Positions 51,978 to 60,601 are shown, counted from the stretch's first letter. The stretch is 64,000 nucleotides of DNA from Cyclobacteriaceae bacterium (GCA_026129485.1 JAHCHY010000015.1:1-64000), one strand, 5' to 3'. Notes: a model not told the origin generated them from the letters alone. Translations and numbers: made by a program.

Positions 51978-53951
51978 ATGAGTTTTAACTATCCGCAGTT
52001 TCTCTGGGCGCTTGCTGCACTGGCCATACCCATCATCATTCACCTGTTTAATTTCAGACGTACCACGCGTATTTTTTTTTCCAATACCCGGTTTCTGAAA
52101 CAGGTAAAGCAGGAAACCACGCAAAAAAGAAAACTGAAGCGCTACCTGGTGCTGGCATCGCGGCTGTTGTTTTTGCTTTTCTTAGTGCTGGCCTTTGCCC
52201 AACCCTTTCTGCCGGCTCGTGAGCAGCTTACCGCGCAGCGTAATCTTGTTATCTACCTCGATAACTCGTACAGCATGTCGGCACCCGTACAGGAAAAAAT
52301 GCGCGGCCTCGATGCAGGCATTTCGTATGTACGCGAAATAGCAGAATTGTTTCCGGCCGAAACCCGCTTTAAGCTGCTCACGAACGACTTCGCACCGTTC
52401 TCCAATTCATTCAAATCAAAATCAGAAATTATCGACCAGCTTTCGCAGGTGCGGTTTTCGTCTGCCGCGCGTTCCGCCACCGAAATCTTAAAGCGCATTG
52501 GCGATACAAACAGTACTGTGTTCTGGATTTCAGATTTTCAACAATCAACTTTTGGCGAACCCCTTGCGCTTGACTCTGCCTGGCATATCCGGCTGGCGCC
52601 CGTATCTTTTTCTGCCGTATCGAATGTTTATGTCGATTCGGTTTACCTCACCAACCCGTTTATCATCGGTGGTGAAAAAAATTCCATCCGGGTGCGGCTG
52701 CGCAACAATGGCCCTAAAGCAATTGAGGGACTGGTATCGCGGCTAACCATTAACGGGGTACAGGCGGCTACCTCATCGGTAACCATTCAGCCTAACAGTT
52801 CGGCTGAAACTGCTTTCGATCTTTCCGGTGGGTTACAGGGCAACAACAAGGCCGTTTTCAGCTTCAGCGATTTCCCGGTAAGTTTTGATAACGAGTTTTA
52901 CTTCACGCTCAACTATGCGGGGCGGTTGCGCGTGGTCGAGATCAAAGCACAGCCTGCTGTTTCGTACGTAGAGCAGGTGTATGGCAATAAGCAGTTGTTC
53001 GATTTTAAAAGCTACACCACGGCCAATGTAGATTACAGCGCTTTCGCGGATGTAAACCTGCTGGTGCTTAACGGGCTTAACCACATCGACCAGGCTTTGG
53101 CAACGGCTTTGCAGCAATACCTTACCCACCAGGGCATGATGTTGGTTTTTCCGGGTACCGAACCGGATGTAAAGTCATATCAAAACTTGTTAGGTTTACC
53201 TGCGCTTGTGCGGATGCAGCATACAGCCCGAATGCCATTGGATAAGCCCGATTTCAGAAACCCGTTCTTCGAAAATGTGTTTGAAGAAAGAACGGCTGCC
53301 GTAGCGATGCCTGCCGCGCAAAGTGTATGGGGCTGGGGCGCGGATCGTTCGGCTATACTTAGCTTTCAGGACGGGCAACCGTTCTTGTCAAAAATTAATA
53401 ACGTGTACCTTGCGGCCAGCGCGTTGAATACCGAAGCAACCGACTTTGCCACCCATGCCTTGTTTGTGCCTGTTATGTATCGCATAGCAGCCACCGGCAA
53501 CCGGCAGGACAGCAAGCCCTATCATTATCTTTCCAGCGGGCTGGTTTCCGTTGCAGCCGATAGCCTGGCGGGCGAGGAGCCTGTACGCATGGTGGGCGAG
53601 CGCGAGCTGGTACCGGCACAACGCAAAACGGGCAACCGGGTGTTGCTGGAATTGCCCCGTTACGAGGTGAGCCCCGGCTTTTATTATGTAACCCACCAGC
53701 GCGATACGCTGGACCTGGTGGCATTTAACCTGGAGAAACGCGAGTCGGAGCTAACCACATTTACCGATACCGAACTGCTGGCTGCTTTTGGCGGAAGCCA
53801 GGTAGCCGTATTTGATGCAGATAGCCCGCAGGCTTTCAGTAACGAAATAAAAGCAAGATATTTGGGCACGCCTTTATGGAAGTATGCGCTGGCGCTGGCG
53901 CTGGTATTTCTGCTGGCGGAAGTTCTGTTAATCCGTTTTTTGAAAGGGTAA
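51978..53951 (+). CDS. BatA-domain membrane protein with degenerate vWA domain
   Basis: The 657-residue protein begins with the BatA N-terminal double-helix domain (YPQFLWALAALAIPIIIHLFNFRRTTRIFFSNTRFL), a second helix (about 55-75), and a vWA-like domain opening with NLVIYLDNSYSMS (DxSxS form of the metal site). A long beta-rich periplasmic region follows, with a final helix at about 635-655 (ALALALVFLLAEVLLI). It belongs to the Bat/aerotolerance-type cluster of Bacteroidota. Function is unclear. It precedes the dihydroorotase-like gene. Confidence 0.85.
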   Translation: MSFNYPQFLWALAALAIPIIIHLFNFRRTTRIFFSNTRFLKQVKQETTQKRKLKRYLVLASRLLFLLFLVLAFAQPFLPAREQLTAQRNLVIYLDNSYSMSAPVQEKMRGLDAGISYVREIAELFPAETRFKLLTNDFAPFSNSFKSKSEIIDQLSQVRFSSAARSATEILKRIGDTNSTVFWISDFQQSTFGEPLALDSAWHIRLAPVSFSAVSNVYVDSVYLTNPFIIGGEKNSIRVRLRNNGPKAIEGLVSRLTINGVQAATSSVTIQPNSSAETAFDLSGGLQGNNKAVFSFSDFPVSFDNEFYFTLNYAGRLRVVEIKAQPAVSYVEQVYGNKQLFDFKSYTTANVDYSAFADVNLLVLNGLNHIDQALATALQQYLTHQGMMLVFPGTEPDVKSYQNLLGLPALVRMQHTARMPLDKPDFRNPFFENVFEERTAAVAMPAAQSVWGWGADRSAILSFQDGQPFLSKINNVYLAASALNTEATDFATHALFVPVMYRIAATGNRQDSKPYHYLSSGLVSVAADSLAGEEPVRMVGERELVPAQRKTGNRVLLELPRYEVSPGFYYVTHQRDTLDLVAFNLEKRESELTTFTDTELLAAFGGSQVAVFDADSPQAFSNEIKARYLGTPLWKYALALALVFLLAEVLLIRFLKG

Positions 53952-54051
53952 TTGTAAGAAACTATAGATCTCAATATACGAGGGCACGTGAATTACGATG
54001 AAACAGAAAGTAATCAATAAATCATTAAAAGAAGCTGGCGAAATTTAGACC

Positions 54052-55314
54052 ATGAAAATCCTCATTCAATCTGCCAGAATAGTTTCCAAAGGCTCACCCT
54101 TCCATCTTAAAACCCGTAATGTGCTGCTCAACAATGGGCGCATTGCCGAAATAGGAGATAAGAATTATGCAGCCGATAAGGTGATCAATGCAGAAGGAAT
54201 GATACTCTCACCGGGTTGGGTGGATGTAGGGGCAAGCGTGGGCGATCCGGGGCATGAGCAAAAAGAAGATTTGCAGTCGCTGTCAAAAGCAGCCGCTGCC
54301 GGGGGCTTTACCGAAGTAGCGGTTTTACCCAATACCCATCCGGCCGTGCAAACCAAAAACGAGATCAGCTACCTAACCGCCAATAACAATAACCGCTTAG
54401 TGCAGGTACATGCGCTGGCTGCTGTAACCAAAAATTGCAAAGGCGAAGAGCTTACCGAGATGATCGACTTGCATCATGCCGGTGCGGTTGCCTTTACCGA
54501 TGGCTTGAAGCCGGTGTGGCATACCGATATTTTTCTCAAGTCGCTGCAATACCTGCAAAAGTTTGATGGCGTGCTGATCGACCACCCGGAAGACAACTGG
54601 CTGAATATGTTCGGTCAGATGCACGAAGGGCCGCAAAGCACCATGCTGGGCTTAAAAGGTATGCCGCGCATTGCCGAAGAAGTAGCCATCAGCAAAAATC
54701 TTGAGCTGTTGGCCTATGCCGGGGGCCGTTTGCATTTCAGCAAGCTCTCTACGGCTAAATCAATTGAGTTGGTTAGGACTGCCAAAAAGAAAGGGTTGCA
54801 GGTTACATGCGATGTGGCAGCCTACCAGCCTTTGCTTAACGATGTGGTGCTGCTTGATTTCGATACGAATTACAAAGTAAACCCGCCCCTGCGCGAAAAG
54901 GCCGATCAGGATGCGTTGCTGAAAGGATTGAAAGACGGCACCATCGATGTGCTGGTAAGCAACCATGTGCCGCAGGATGATGAAAGTAAATTCCTGGAGT
55001 TTGATCAGGCCGAGTTTGGGTTGATCAACCTGCAAACATTCGCTTCACAGCTAACCGCTTTGGCGAATGAAATAGAGCTGAGCGACTTGGTGGAAAAAAT
55101 TACAGATGCCCCGCGCAGGTTATTGAAGCTTGAGCCGGTGGTTATTGACGTAGATACACGGGCCAACCTCACCTTATTCGATCCGGCTTGCGAGTGGACG
55201 TTTACCCCGACATTAAATCTTTCCAGGTCTAAGAATTCGCCCTGGCTTGGTCAGAAATTAAAGGGCAGAGCCGTGGCGGTATTCAACAATACAAAGCAGA
55301 GCATAGATGTTTGA
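54052..55314 (+). CDS. Dihydroorotase-like protein lacking catalytic residues
   Basis: The 420-residue protein is a class I dihydroorotase by its overall sequence (ILIQSARIVSKG, LPNTHPAVQTKNEI, VLIDHPED, LHFSKLSTAKSIELV). In active enzymes the metal-binding motif after the GWVD strand is D-x-H-x-H. Here it is D58-V-G-A-S, so both histidines are replaced. The catalytic Asp of the TDHAP motif is also replaced (SNHVP, S303-N-H). It therefore looks like a non-catalytic pDHO, as seen as an ATCase partner in other bacteria. A true pyrC should exist elsewhere. It overlaps the next gene by 8 bases. Confidence 0.85.
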   Translation: MKILIQSARIVSKGSPFHLKTRNVLLNNGRIAEIGDKNYAADKVINAEGMILSPGWVDVGASVGDPGHEQKEDLQSLSKAAAAGGFTEVAVLPNTHPAVQTKNEISYLTANNNNRLVQVHALAAVTKNCKGEELTEMIDLHHAGAVAFTDGLKPVWHTDIFLKSLQYLQKFDGVLIDHPEDNWLNMFGQMHEGPQSTMLGLKGMPRIAEEVAISKNLELLAYAGGRLHFSKLSTAKSIELVRTAKKKGLQVTCDVAAYQPLLNDVVLLDFDTNYKVNPPLREKADQDALLKGLKDGTIDVLVSNHVPQDDESKFLEFDQAEFGLINLQTFASQLTALANEIELSDLVEKITDAPRRLLKLEPVVIDVDTRANLTLFDPACEWTFTPTLNLSRSKNSPWLGQKLKGRAVAVFNNTKQSIDV

Positions 55315-55840
55315 GCGTATTCCGCGGTTGGTGTTTATTGCCGTGCGCAATGGTCTGTTGGCGGCAGCATTGGGTATCGTGTTTTTGCTGGTGTTGTACT
55401 ATGTGGGCCGCCACCCGTTTTTGTTTCCCATTTATTTTGATTTCAGGATCATCATGCTGAGTGTGTTTGTAGTCATGAGCCTGAAGGAACTGCGCGATGG
55501 CCACCAGCAGGGCCTCCTGTCGTTTGGGCAGGCTATGATTTGCGCGTTTTTGTTTACCCTGGTCTTTGCCGTGCTGGTGATGAGCTTTGTCTGGGTATTT
55601 TCCCGGGTACAGCCGGCATTTGTAACCGATTATATTAACCTGATGACCACGCAGCTCCAGGCGCTGGACCCTGCCATTATCGGACAGATCGGAAAAGAAT
55701 CGTTTGAGCGTAATTTATCGGCACTTCCTGCCACTAATGGCGGTACATTGGCCTTTGACTATTTTATCAAAAGCCTGATGATAAGCTTTTTTGTAAGCCT
55801 GATAATATCTGTAATTTTAAGACGTCAACCCAAAAACTAA
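55307..55840 (+). CDS. DUF4199 membrane protein, copy 1
   Basis: The 177-residue protein has four transmembrane helices (about 9-31, 45-60, 75-97, 150-170) and the pattern ELRDGHQQGLLSFGQAMICAFLFTL typical of DUF4199. Function is unknown. It starts 8 bases inside the dihydroorotase-like gene and is followed 5 bases later by a second family member. Confidence 0.85.
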   Translation: MFERIPRLVFIAVRNGLLAAALGIVFLLVLYYVGRHPFLFPIYFDFRIIMLSVFVVMSLKELRDGHQQGLLSFGQAMICAFLFTLVFAVLVMSFVWVFSRVQPAFVTDYINLMTTQLQALDPAIIGQIGKESFERNLSALPATNGGTLAFDYFIKSLMISFFVSLIISVILRRQPKN

Positions 55841-55845
55841 AATGT

Positions 55846-56397
55846 ATGGAACAGAATGCCGAACCCGTAGCACTTAAAAACCACGTTATAAAATGGGGTT
55901 TAATTGTTGGAGGAGTAAGTATAACACTTACTGTATTGCTCTATGTTATAGATTACACGCTGATGGTGCAATTGAAGACACTGTTTGTGATGTTATTGAT
56001 CTACCTGGGTATTACAATCTATGCCGGTATTGATTACAGAAATAATATTGGCGGCTTTTTACCTTACGGGAAAGCATTTGTACATGGATTTTTAGTGTTA
56101 GCCGTTTCTGCTTTGGTGGCTACGCTGTTTTCAATGGTTCTTTATAATGTGATTGATCCTGACTTGCCCCAGAATTTAACCGATGCTTCGCTGGAAAACA
56201 CGCGGGAGATGATGGAAAAATTCGGAGCTCCTGAAGAAGCCATTGATCAGGCTATAGAAGATGCTAAGGGAAGAACGGCAAATCAGTTTACCATTACCGG
56301 GCAATTGATTGGTTATGCTTCAATTTTATTCTTTTCAGCAATAATGGCGCTTATTTCTGCTATTTTTGTAAAGAAAAATCCGCCAGTTGAATTATAA
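55846..56397 (+). CDS. DUF4199 membrane protein, copy 2
   Basis: The 183-residue protein has four transmembrane helices with the DUF4199 pattern DYRNNIGGFLPYGKAFVHGFLVLAVSALVATLFS, and a soluble loop rich in Glu/Asp (about 105-145). It is a tandem paralogue of the preceding gene. Its stop codon is directly followed by the ATG of the glycosyltransferase, so the genes form one operon. Function is unknown, and a role as partner of the glycosyltransferase is conceivable. Confidence 0.85.
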   Translation: MEQNAEPVALKNHVIKWGLIVGGVSITLTVLLYVIDYTLMVQLKTLFVMLLIYLGITIYAGIDYRNNIGGFLPYGKAFVHGFLVLAVSALVATLFSMVLYNVIDPDLPQNLTDASLENTREMMEKFGAPEEAIDQAIEDAKGRTANQFTITGQLIGYASILFFSAIMALISAIFVKKNPPVEL

Positions 56398-57405
56398 ATG
56401 AACATCTCAATAGTCATTCCTGCCAAAGACGAGCAGGAGTCTATACCAGAATTAAGCGAATGGATTAGCCGTGTGATGCAAGCACACGGCTTTTCTTATG
56501 AAGTTATTTTTATTGACGATGGCAGCACCGATGGCACATGGAGCGAGATTCAAAAAGTAAATGCCGCCAACCCGGCTTTTAAAGGCATTAAGTTCAATCG
56601 CAATTTTGGTAAATCAGCGGCCTTGCATACCGGCTTTAAGCTTGCCGAAGGTGAAGTGGTAATTACTATGGATGCCGACCTGCAGGACAGTCCGGATGAG
56701 ATACCGGAGCTTTATAAAATGATTAAGCAGGGTGGCTTTCACTTGGTAAGCGGCTGGAAGAAAAAACGCCACGATCCCATCAGCAAAACCATTCCGTCCA
56801 AATTCTTTAACTACTTAACCCGAAAAATATCAGGCATACACCTGCACGATTTCAACTGCGGGTTAAAAGCCTATAACCAGGCTGTCGTAAAAAACATTTC
56901 GGTATATGGCGAAATGCATCGCTACATCCCAGTGATTGCCAAGTGGGCGGGCTTTACAAAAATCACCGAAAAAGTAGTAGAGCATCGCGAACGTAAATAT
57001 GGCCACAGCAAATTTGGTTGGACACGCATTCGCGGCCTCCTCGATTTACTTTCCATCACTTTTATCGGAAGGTTTGCGCAAAGGCCTATGCACTTTTTCG
57101 GCTCGTGGGGTATTGTTTCTTTTTTATTGGGATTCGGGTTTACCGTTAAAATCCTGTACGATAAAATTGATTCCGTTTTTATTTCTAAGATTCCGCTAAA
57201 GCGCGATGTAACCGACCAGCCTATTTTTTACCTCGCGTTGGTTGCGCTGGTTATAGGCGTGCAGCTTTTCCTTACGGGATTTTTAGCCGAGCTGCTGGCG
57301 CGACAGGGCATATCAAAGAAAAAATACCTGGTTATCGACCGGGTGGGAGTAGAAGAAGCTGAAAGCGACAGGGTCAAAAGTTATGAAGCTCAAAGTTTAA
57401 AGTGA
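56398..57405 (+). CDS. Family 2 glycosyltransferase, DPM/ArnC type
   Basis: The 335-residue protein has an N-terminal GT2 domain (ISIVIPAKDEQESIPEL, IDDGSTDGTWSEI, the DxD in TMDADLQDSPDEIP) and two C-terminal membrane helices (about 235-255 and 275-300). It should transfer a sugar from a nucleotide donor to a polyprenyl phosphate at the inner membrane. It is the last gene of the run. Beyond its stop is a repeat-rich AT spacer. Confidence 0.93.
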   Translation: MNISIVIPAKDEQESIPELSEWISRVMQAHGFSYEVIFIDDGSTDGTWSEIQKVNAANPAFKGIKFNRNFGKSAALHTGFKLAEGEVVITMDADLQDSPDEIPELYKMIKQGGFHLVSGWKKKRHDPISKTIPSKFFNYLTRKISGIHLHDFNCGLKAYNQAVVKNISVYGEMHRYIPVIAKWAGFTKITEKVVEHRERKYGHSKFGWTRIRGLLDLLSITFIGRFAQRPMHFFGSWGIVSFLLGFGFTVKILYDKIDSVFISKIPLKRDVTDQPIFYLALVALVIGVQLFLTGFLAELLARQGISKKKYLVIDRVGVEEAESDRVKSYEAQSLK

Positions 57406-57473
57406 AAATTTAGATATATGTCTTTCACTTTAAACTTTTCACTTTATAACTTTAAACTTAGGACTTTCAATTT

Positions 57474-57962
57474 TTACTCTTCTTCGCCCTCATCATCTTT
57501 AAATACCACATTATGCTTGGCACAGGCCGCATCTAGGTCGGCACGCCACATTTTTAACAGGGCACGACCTTCAGCCAGGTCTTCGTTGGCCCGGGTTATT
57601 ATCTGGGCATCTTGTTTTTCGATGGCTTCAATAATGAGCTTGAAAGCCTGGAGCTGGTCGGCAGCAGCATGAACGTATTCTTTATGTAACGCAGCAACTT
57701 CTTCGGTAGCCGGCTTTATGGATTCCAGCAAGGAGTAGAACTCCTGGTATTTGGGAATAACCGTTTCGGTAATGGTAACATACATAATCGAATCATCCTC
57801 GTAGTTTTCACCGCTTACGCTGCCGTATGCCGTTATGGCATCAGACTCCAGCGTGGCTACTTTGGGCATCTCTACGTTAATGTAATTCAGCAAATCCTGC
57901 TGCACCGGGTTTTGACTGCATTGAAAAAGGGCGAGTAATGCAAGGAGCACGAATTTTTTCAT
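57474..57962 (-). CDS. Hypothetical lipoprotein
   Basis: The 162-residue protein has a signal peptide with a lipobox-like LFQC (Cys15) and a mature part that is almost entirely helical (LLNYINVEMPKVATLESDAI, EVAALHKEYVHAAADQLQAFKLIIEAIEKQDAQII). The acidic C-terminal tail ends DDEGEEE. I do not recognise a function. It is monocistronic next to the tmRNA locus. Confidence 0.7.
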   Translation of the reverse strand: MKKFVLLALLALFQCSQNPVQQDLLNYINVEMPKVATLESDAITAYGSVSGENYEDDSIMYVTITETVIPKYQEFYSLLESIKPATEEVAALHKEYVHAAADQLQAFKLIIEAIEKQDAQIITRANEDLAEGRALLKMWRADLDAACAKHNVVFKDDEGEEE

Positions 57963-58028
57963 GGAATTTTGAGGTTAGGTTTAGCTAAAGGTATTAAAAT
58001 AGCTCCTCAGGTAGAACTATTTTTCAAT

Positions 58029-58036
58029 TACATTTG
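58029..58036 (+). promoter_or_regulatory. Candidate -7 box for the tmRNA transcript
   Basis: TACATTTG matches TAnnTTTG. The tmRNA mature end lies 174 bases downstream, so a long leader would be transcribed first, which includes the structured element below. No -33 box was found. Confidence 0.45.
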
Positions 58037-58067
58037 TAACCCGTTTGCGTTCTTTGATAGTGATTTT

Positions 58068-58159
58068 GCGGCAGGGATAGAAGCGAAAAGCCCGAGCGCG
58101 CTGGTTTAAGGCGTGGCCGGATCCCGAAACTATCGGGACGGGGTAGCCCGTTAAGCCGC
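58068..58159 (+). ncRNA. Candidate structured RNA upstream of tmRNA
   Basis: The 92-base segment between the promoter and the tmRNA is closed by GCGGC (58068-58072) and GCCGC (58155-58159). Inside are the hairpin TCCCGA-AACTA-TCGGGA (58122-58138), GAAGCGAAAAGCCCG and GGGGTAGCCCG. It has no open reading frame of note and is GC-rich compared with its flanks. Such text is what conserved RNA looks like, and I have the impression of similar elements in other Bacteroidota near RNA genes, which I cannot verify here. Confidence 0.4.
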
Positions 58160-58209
58160 CCAATACAACCAATTCAAAATTCCGAGTTTTAAATTCGGAA
58201 TTAATTACC

Positions 58210-58603
58210 GGGGCTGACCGGTTTTGACAGGATGTGTGGGGGTGTATGCCAGCATGCAGGCTCGTGGGATGAGAGCCTTGAAAGATAGTCCTGACCAATT
58301 TAAGTGGCGAGAATAACTACGCCATGGCTGCTTAATCTGACAGTATGTTAGGTTAGCTTATCCGCTGATAAGATCGGTGGAGGCCATCATCGCCCGGTGC
58401 CCTGTTTTGCGGTGCCGGACCCGCGGTGTCGATAGCATAAACTGGATTATGTTATGGTTACGTAACATAATTAAGACAACAGTAACTAAGGAATTATTTG
58501 GCCGTTGCCTGCCTTGTAATTCCCGACAATCAAAGCGCAACTAAGCATGTAGAACGTACACGTTCATCTTCTCTGGACCAGGGTTCGATTCCCTGCAGCT
58601 CCA
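58210..58603 (+). ncRNA. ssrA: tmRNA (ssrA)
   Basis: The 5' end GGGGCTGACCGGTTTTGACAG and the 3' end (ACCAGGGTTCGATTCCCTGCAGCTCCA) form the tRNA-like part, with GGGGCTG pairing to CAGCTCC. The tag frame at 58306-58335 encodes GENNYAMAA followed by TAA, the GENNYA-type tag of this phylum. The CCA end is not encoded. tmRNA rescues stalled ribosomes together with SmpB. Open frames on either strand within this gene are artefacts. Confidence 0.97.
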
Positions 58604-58720
58604 CTCCTTCGGAGTTTCGGCAGGCAAGGCTGCATTCTTCTCCGGGCGGTATTCAAACGGTAGTTTACTGCTACTATAAAAGCTAAAGAATCAGTTTTCG
58701 AAATGTCGTAAAATCACAAA

Positions 58721-58790
58721 TTTTAAACACATAGACACATAGTTCACATAAGGGCATATCAAAAAAATCTATGTTTCTATGTGTTTAAAA
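58721..58790. repeat. Inverted repeat between tmRNA and tRNA-Arg
   Basis: Two 22-base arms pair in 21 positions around a 26-base loop. The left arm begins TTTTAAACACATAGACACAT and the right arm ends TCTATGTGTTTAAAA. The motif CACATAGA is repeated within each arm. No gene lies in the gap 58604-58877. Confidence 0.65.
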
Positions 58791-58849
58791 ATAAGATGCG
58801 TCAGCTCTGAGCTCCAAAGGCCTGCATTTTAAAGAACCGGTGTTTCTGT

Positions 58850-58857
58850 TACCTTTG
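58850..58857 (+). promoter_or_regulatory. Candidate -7 box for tRNA-Arg
   Basis: TACCTTTG matches TAnnTTTG and lies 20 bases before the tRNA, the expected distance for direct transcription. Confidence 0.55.
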
Positions 58858-58877
58858 CAGCCGGTAATTCTATTTCC

Positions 58878-58949
58878 GGCTCCGTAGTACAATGGATAGT
58901 ATTTCAGATTCCGATTCTGAAGATGCAGGTTCGATTCCTGCCGGAGCTA
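58878..58949 (+). tRNA. tRNA-Arg (CCG)
   Basis: The acceptor GGCTCCG pairs with CGGAGCT (G-T at the first position). The anticodon stem is TCAGA/TCTGA with loop TTCCGAT, so the anticodon is CCG, which reads CGG. The T arm is GCAGG-TTCGATT-CCTGC. The length is 72 bases. CCA is not encoded. Confidence 0.93.
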
Positions 58950-59054
58950 CATGATGATAAAACCGATGAGCCCGGACGTACTTTAGCGGTTTTTGTCTTA
59001 TATCCTCCTTTCTCTGCCAGATTGTGCTTGTGCTACCTTGACATGCCTTGACTT

Positions 59055-59252
59055 ATGCGAGCTTTCACCTTGTGCCTTCTTGTGCTGGCCGGATGCACTG
59101 CCAAAGAGCGGTACTCCCTCATTTTACTCAACGGAATAATTTATGATGACAGCGGTAATCCTCCCTTTCGGAGCGATACCATTGCGGCCATAGGTGAATT
59201 ACATGCTGTAAGTGAAAAGGAGATTGATGTGAACAATTTACAAATAGATTAG
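59055..59252 (+). pseudogene. Remnant of a D-aminoacylase-like lipoprotein gene
   Basis: The 65-residue frame begins with a lipoprotein signal (LLVLAGCTAK) followed by YSLILLNGIIYDDSGNPPFRSDTIAAIGEL. The same order occurs at the start of the complete gene at 60602 (FDTIIRGGTVYDGSGKPGMVTD and DTIAFIGDL). After about 55 residues the similarity stops and a stop codon follows, so the rest of the amidohydrolase is missing. It also lacks a few residues between PP and SDTIA. It is likely a decayed paralogue. Confidence 0.65.
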
Positions 59253-59342
59253 TTAGCCGCCCGGCCAATTAAGTTTCGGATTTATCCGCAGGAATACCTA
59301 CTTTCCTGTATTGGAATCTGAACCACTAATTCATTCTATCTC

Positions 59343-60512
59343 ATGAAAAACAAGATTAATCGTAAACAATTCCTGGAGCGCAGCAGCAAATTGATGGTGG
59401 CCGGTATGCTGGCGCCTTTCATCAGCAAGGCCGGTGAGCTTTTTCAGACCAAAAAAATTAAAATCGGCCTTATCGGTTGTGGCAGTGTATCGGGCATGTA
59501 CCTGCCGCACCTCTCCAAATCGCCTTATGTAGAATTGGTAAGCGTGTGCGACATCATCCCCGAAAGGGCAAAAGCAGCGGCTGAGAAATATAACGTGCCG
59601 AATCATTACGCGCACATCGACCAGCAACTGGCGGGCGCTCTGTTCGATCTGCTGGTAAACCTTACCGATATGCAGGAGCACGGTCGCCTCAACAAACAGG
59701 CTTTGCTTAAAAAGAAACATGTGTGGAGCGAAAAGCCTATGGCTAACACCTATGCCGAAGGGAAAGCATTGCTTGATTTATCGAAGCAGCAGGGTGTGCG
59801 CATCTGGGGGGCACCAGCTGTGGTAAACAGTCCGCAGTTTGCCTACATGGCACAGATGATCCGGCAGGGGAAAATTGGTAAAGTTTCATCTGCACACGCA
59901 CATTACGGGCATCTTGGCCCTACGTGGTCGGCCTTTTTTTATGAACAGGGTGGTGGCAGCTTACCGGATTTAGGCGTGTATAACCTCGCAACCCTTACCG
60001 GATTGCTGGGGCCGGCCCGGTCGGTAATGGCCATGACCAGCATTGTTACGCCAGAGCGCACGGTGGACAACAAAGGAAAAATTAAAGTGGTGGCAGAAGA
60101 TAATGCGATGGTGCTGATGGATCATGGCAATGGAATTCTTTCGCACGTGCAGTGTGGGTTTAATTATTTCGATCCGTATGGACATGAAGGCGAAGGCCAG
60201 GATAAGCCTACCATTTCAATTTGGGGTACGCATGGCAACCTGCAATTGATCGGGTACGACTGGGCGCCTTTTGGTGTAGATGTGGCCACGCATGATAATG
60301 AGAAGACGAGGCGCGAAGCTACCGACACGGGCACGTATGTTTGGGAGCAGGGCGCATCGGTTATTTCTGAAAGTCTTGCTACCGGCAACGAGCCGTTGAT
60401 TGCTGCGGAACATGCGTTGCATGTGCTGGAAGTAATTGAAGCGGCCCGTGCCTCGCAGGAAACCGGCAAGCGAATTACTTTAAGATCGGCTTTTAAGTAC
60501 CCTGTGGTGTAG
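59343..60512 (+). CDS. Gfo/Idh/MocA-family oxidoreductase
   Basis: The 389-residue protein has an N-terminal signal-like segment (NRKQFLERSSKLMVAGMLAPFISKAG) that resembles a Tat leader but lacks twin arginines. Then comes a Rossmann domain (IKIGLIGCGSVSGMYLPHLSKS), the conserved EKP motif (HVWSEKPMANTYAEG) and the C-terminal alpha/beta domain. The family oxidises or reduces sugars and cyclitols with NAD(P). It may work in the periplasm with the amidohydrolase-like lipoprotein that follows 89 bases downstream. Confidence 0.92.
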   Translation: MKNKINRKQFLERSSKLMVAGMLAPFISKAGELFQTKKIKIGLIGCGSVSGMYLPHLSKSPYVELVSVCDIIPERAKAAAEKYNVPNHYAHIDQQLAGALFDLLVNLTDMQEHGRLNKQALLKKKHVWSEKPMANTYAEGKALLDLSKQQGVRIWGAPAVVNSPQFAYMAQMIRQGKIGKVSSAHAHYGHLGPTWSAFFYEQGGGSLPDLGVYNLATLTGLLGPARSVMAMTSIVTPERTVDNKGKIKVVAEDNAMVLMDHGNGILSHVQCGFNYFDPYGHEGEGQDKPTISIWGTHGNLQLIGYDWAPFGVDVATHDNEKTRREATDTGTYVWEQGASVISESLATGNEPLIAAEHALHVLEVIEAARASQETGKRITLRSAFKYPVV

Positions 60513-60513
60513 T

Positions 60514-60600
60514 TGTTGGTTGCTTGTTGCTGGCTTCTGGTTACTTGTTACTGGTTAAATTCTAACTTCTAAAATACTAACTCCTAACTCCTCCCTCTGC
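60514..60600. repeat. Degenerate short-period spacer repeat
   Basis: The spacer reads as imperfect words of about 7-9 bases: GTTGGTTGCTTGTTGCTGG, then TTACTTGTTACTGG, then TAACTTCTAA and ACTAACTCCTAACTCC. Similar word-like spacers appear at 43306-43360 and 48426-48459. There is no coding potential. Confidence 0.4.
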
Positions 60601-60601
60601 C

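Noticed and set aside
54052-55314. Frameshift or sequencing error as explanation for the missing dihydroorotase motif
   Set aside because: The frame is continuous and the flanking residues are conserved, with substitutions rather than shifts at both sites.
58498-58686. 62-residue plus-strand frame and minus-strand frames at 58017-58540
   Set aside because: They lie within or next to the tmRNA and its leader, whose RNA identity is unambiguous.
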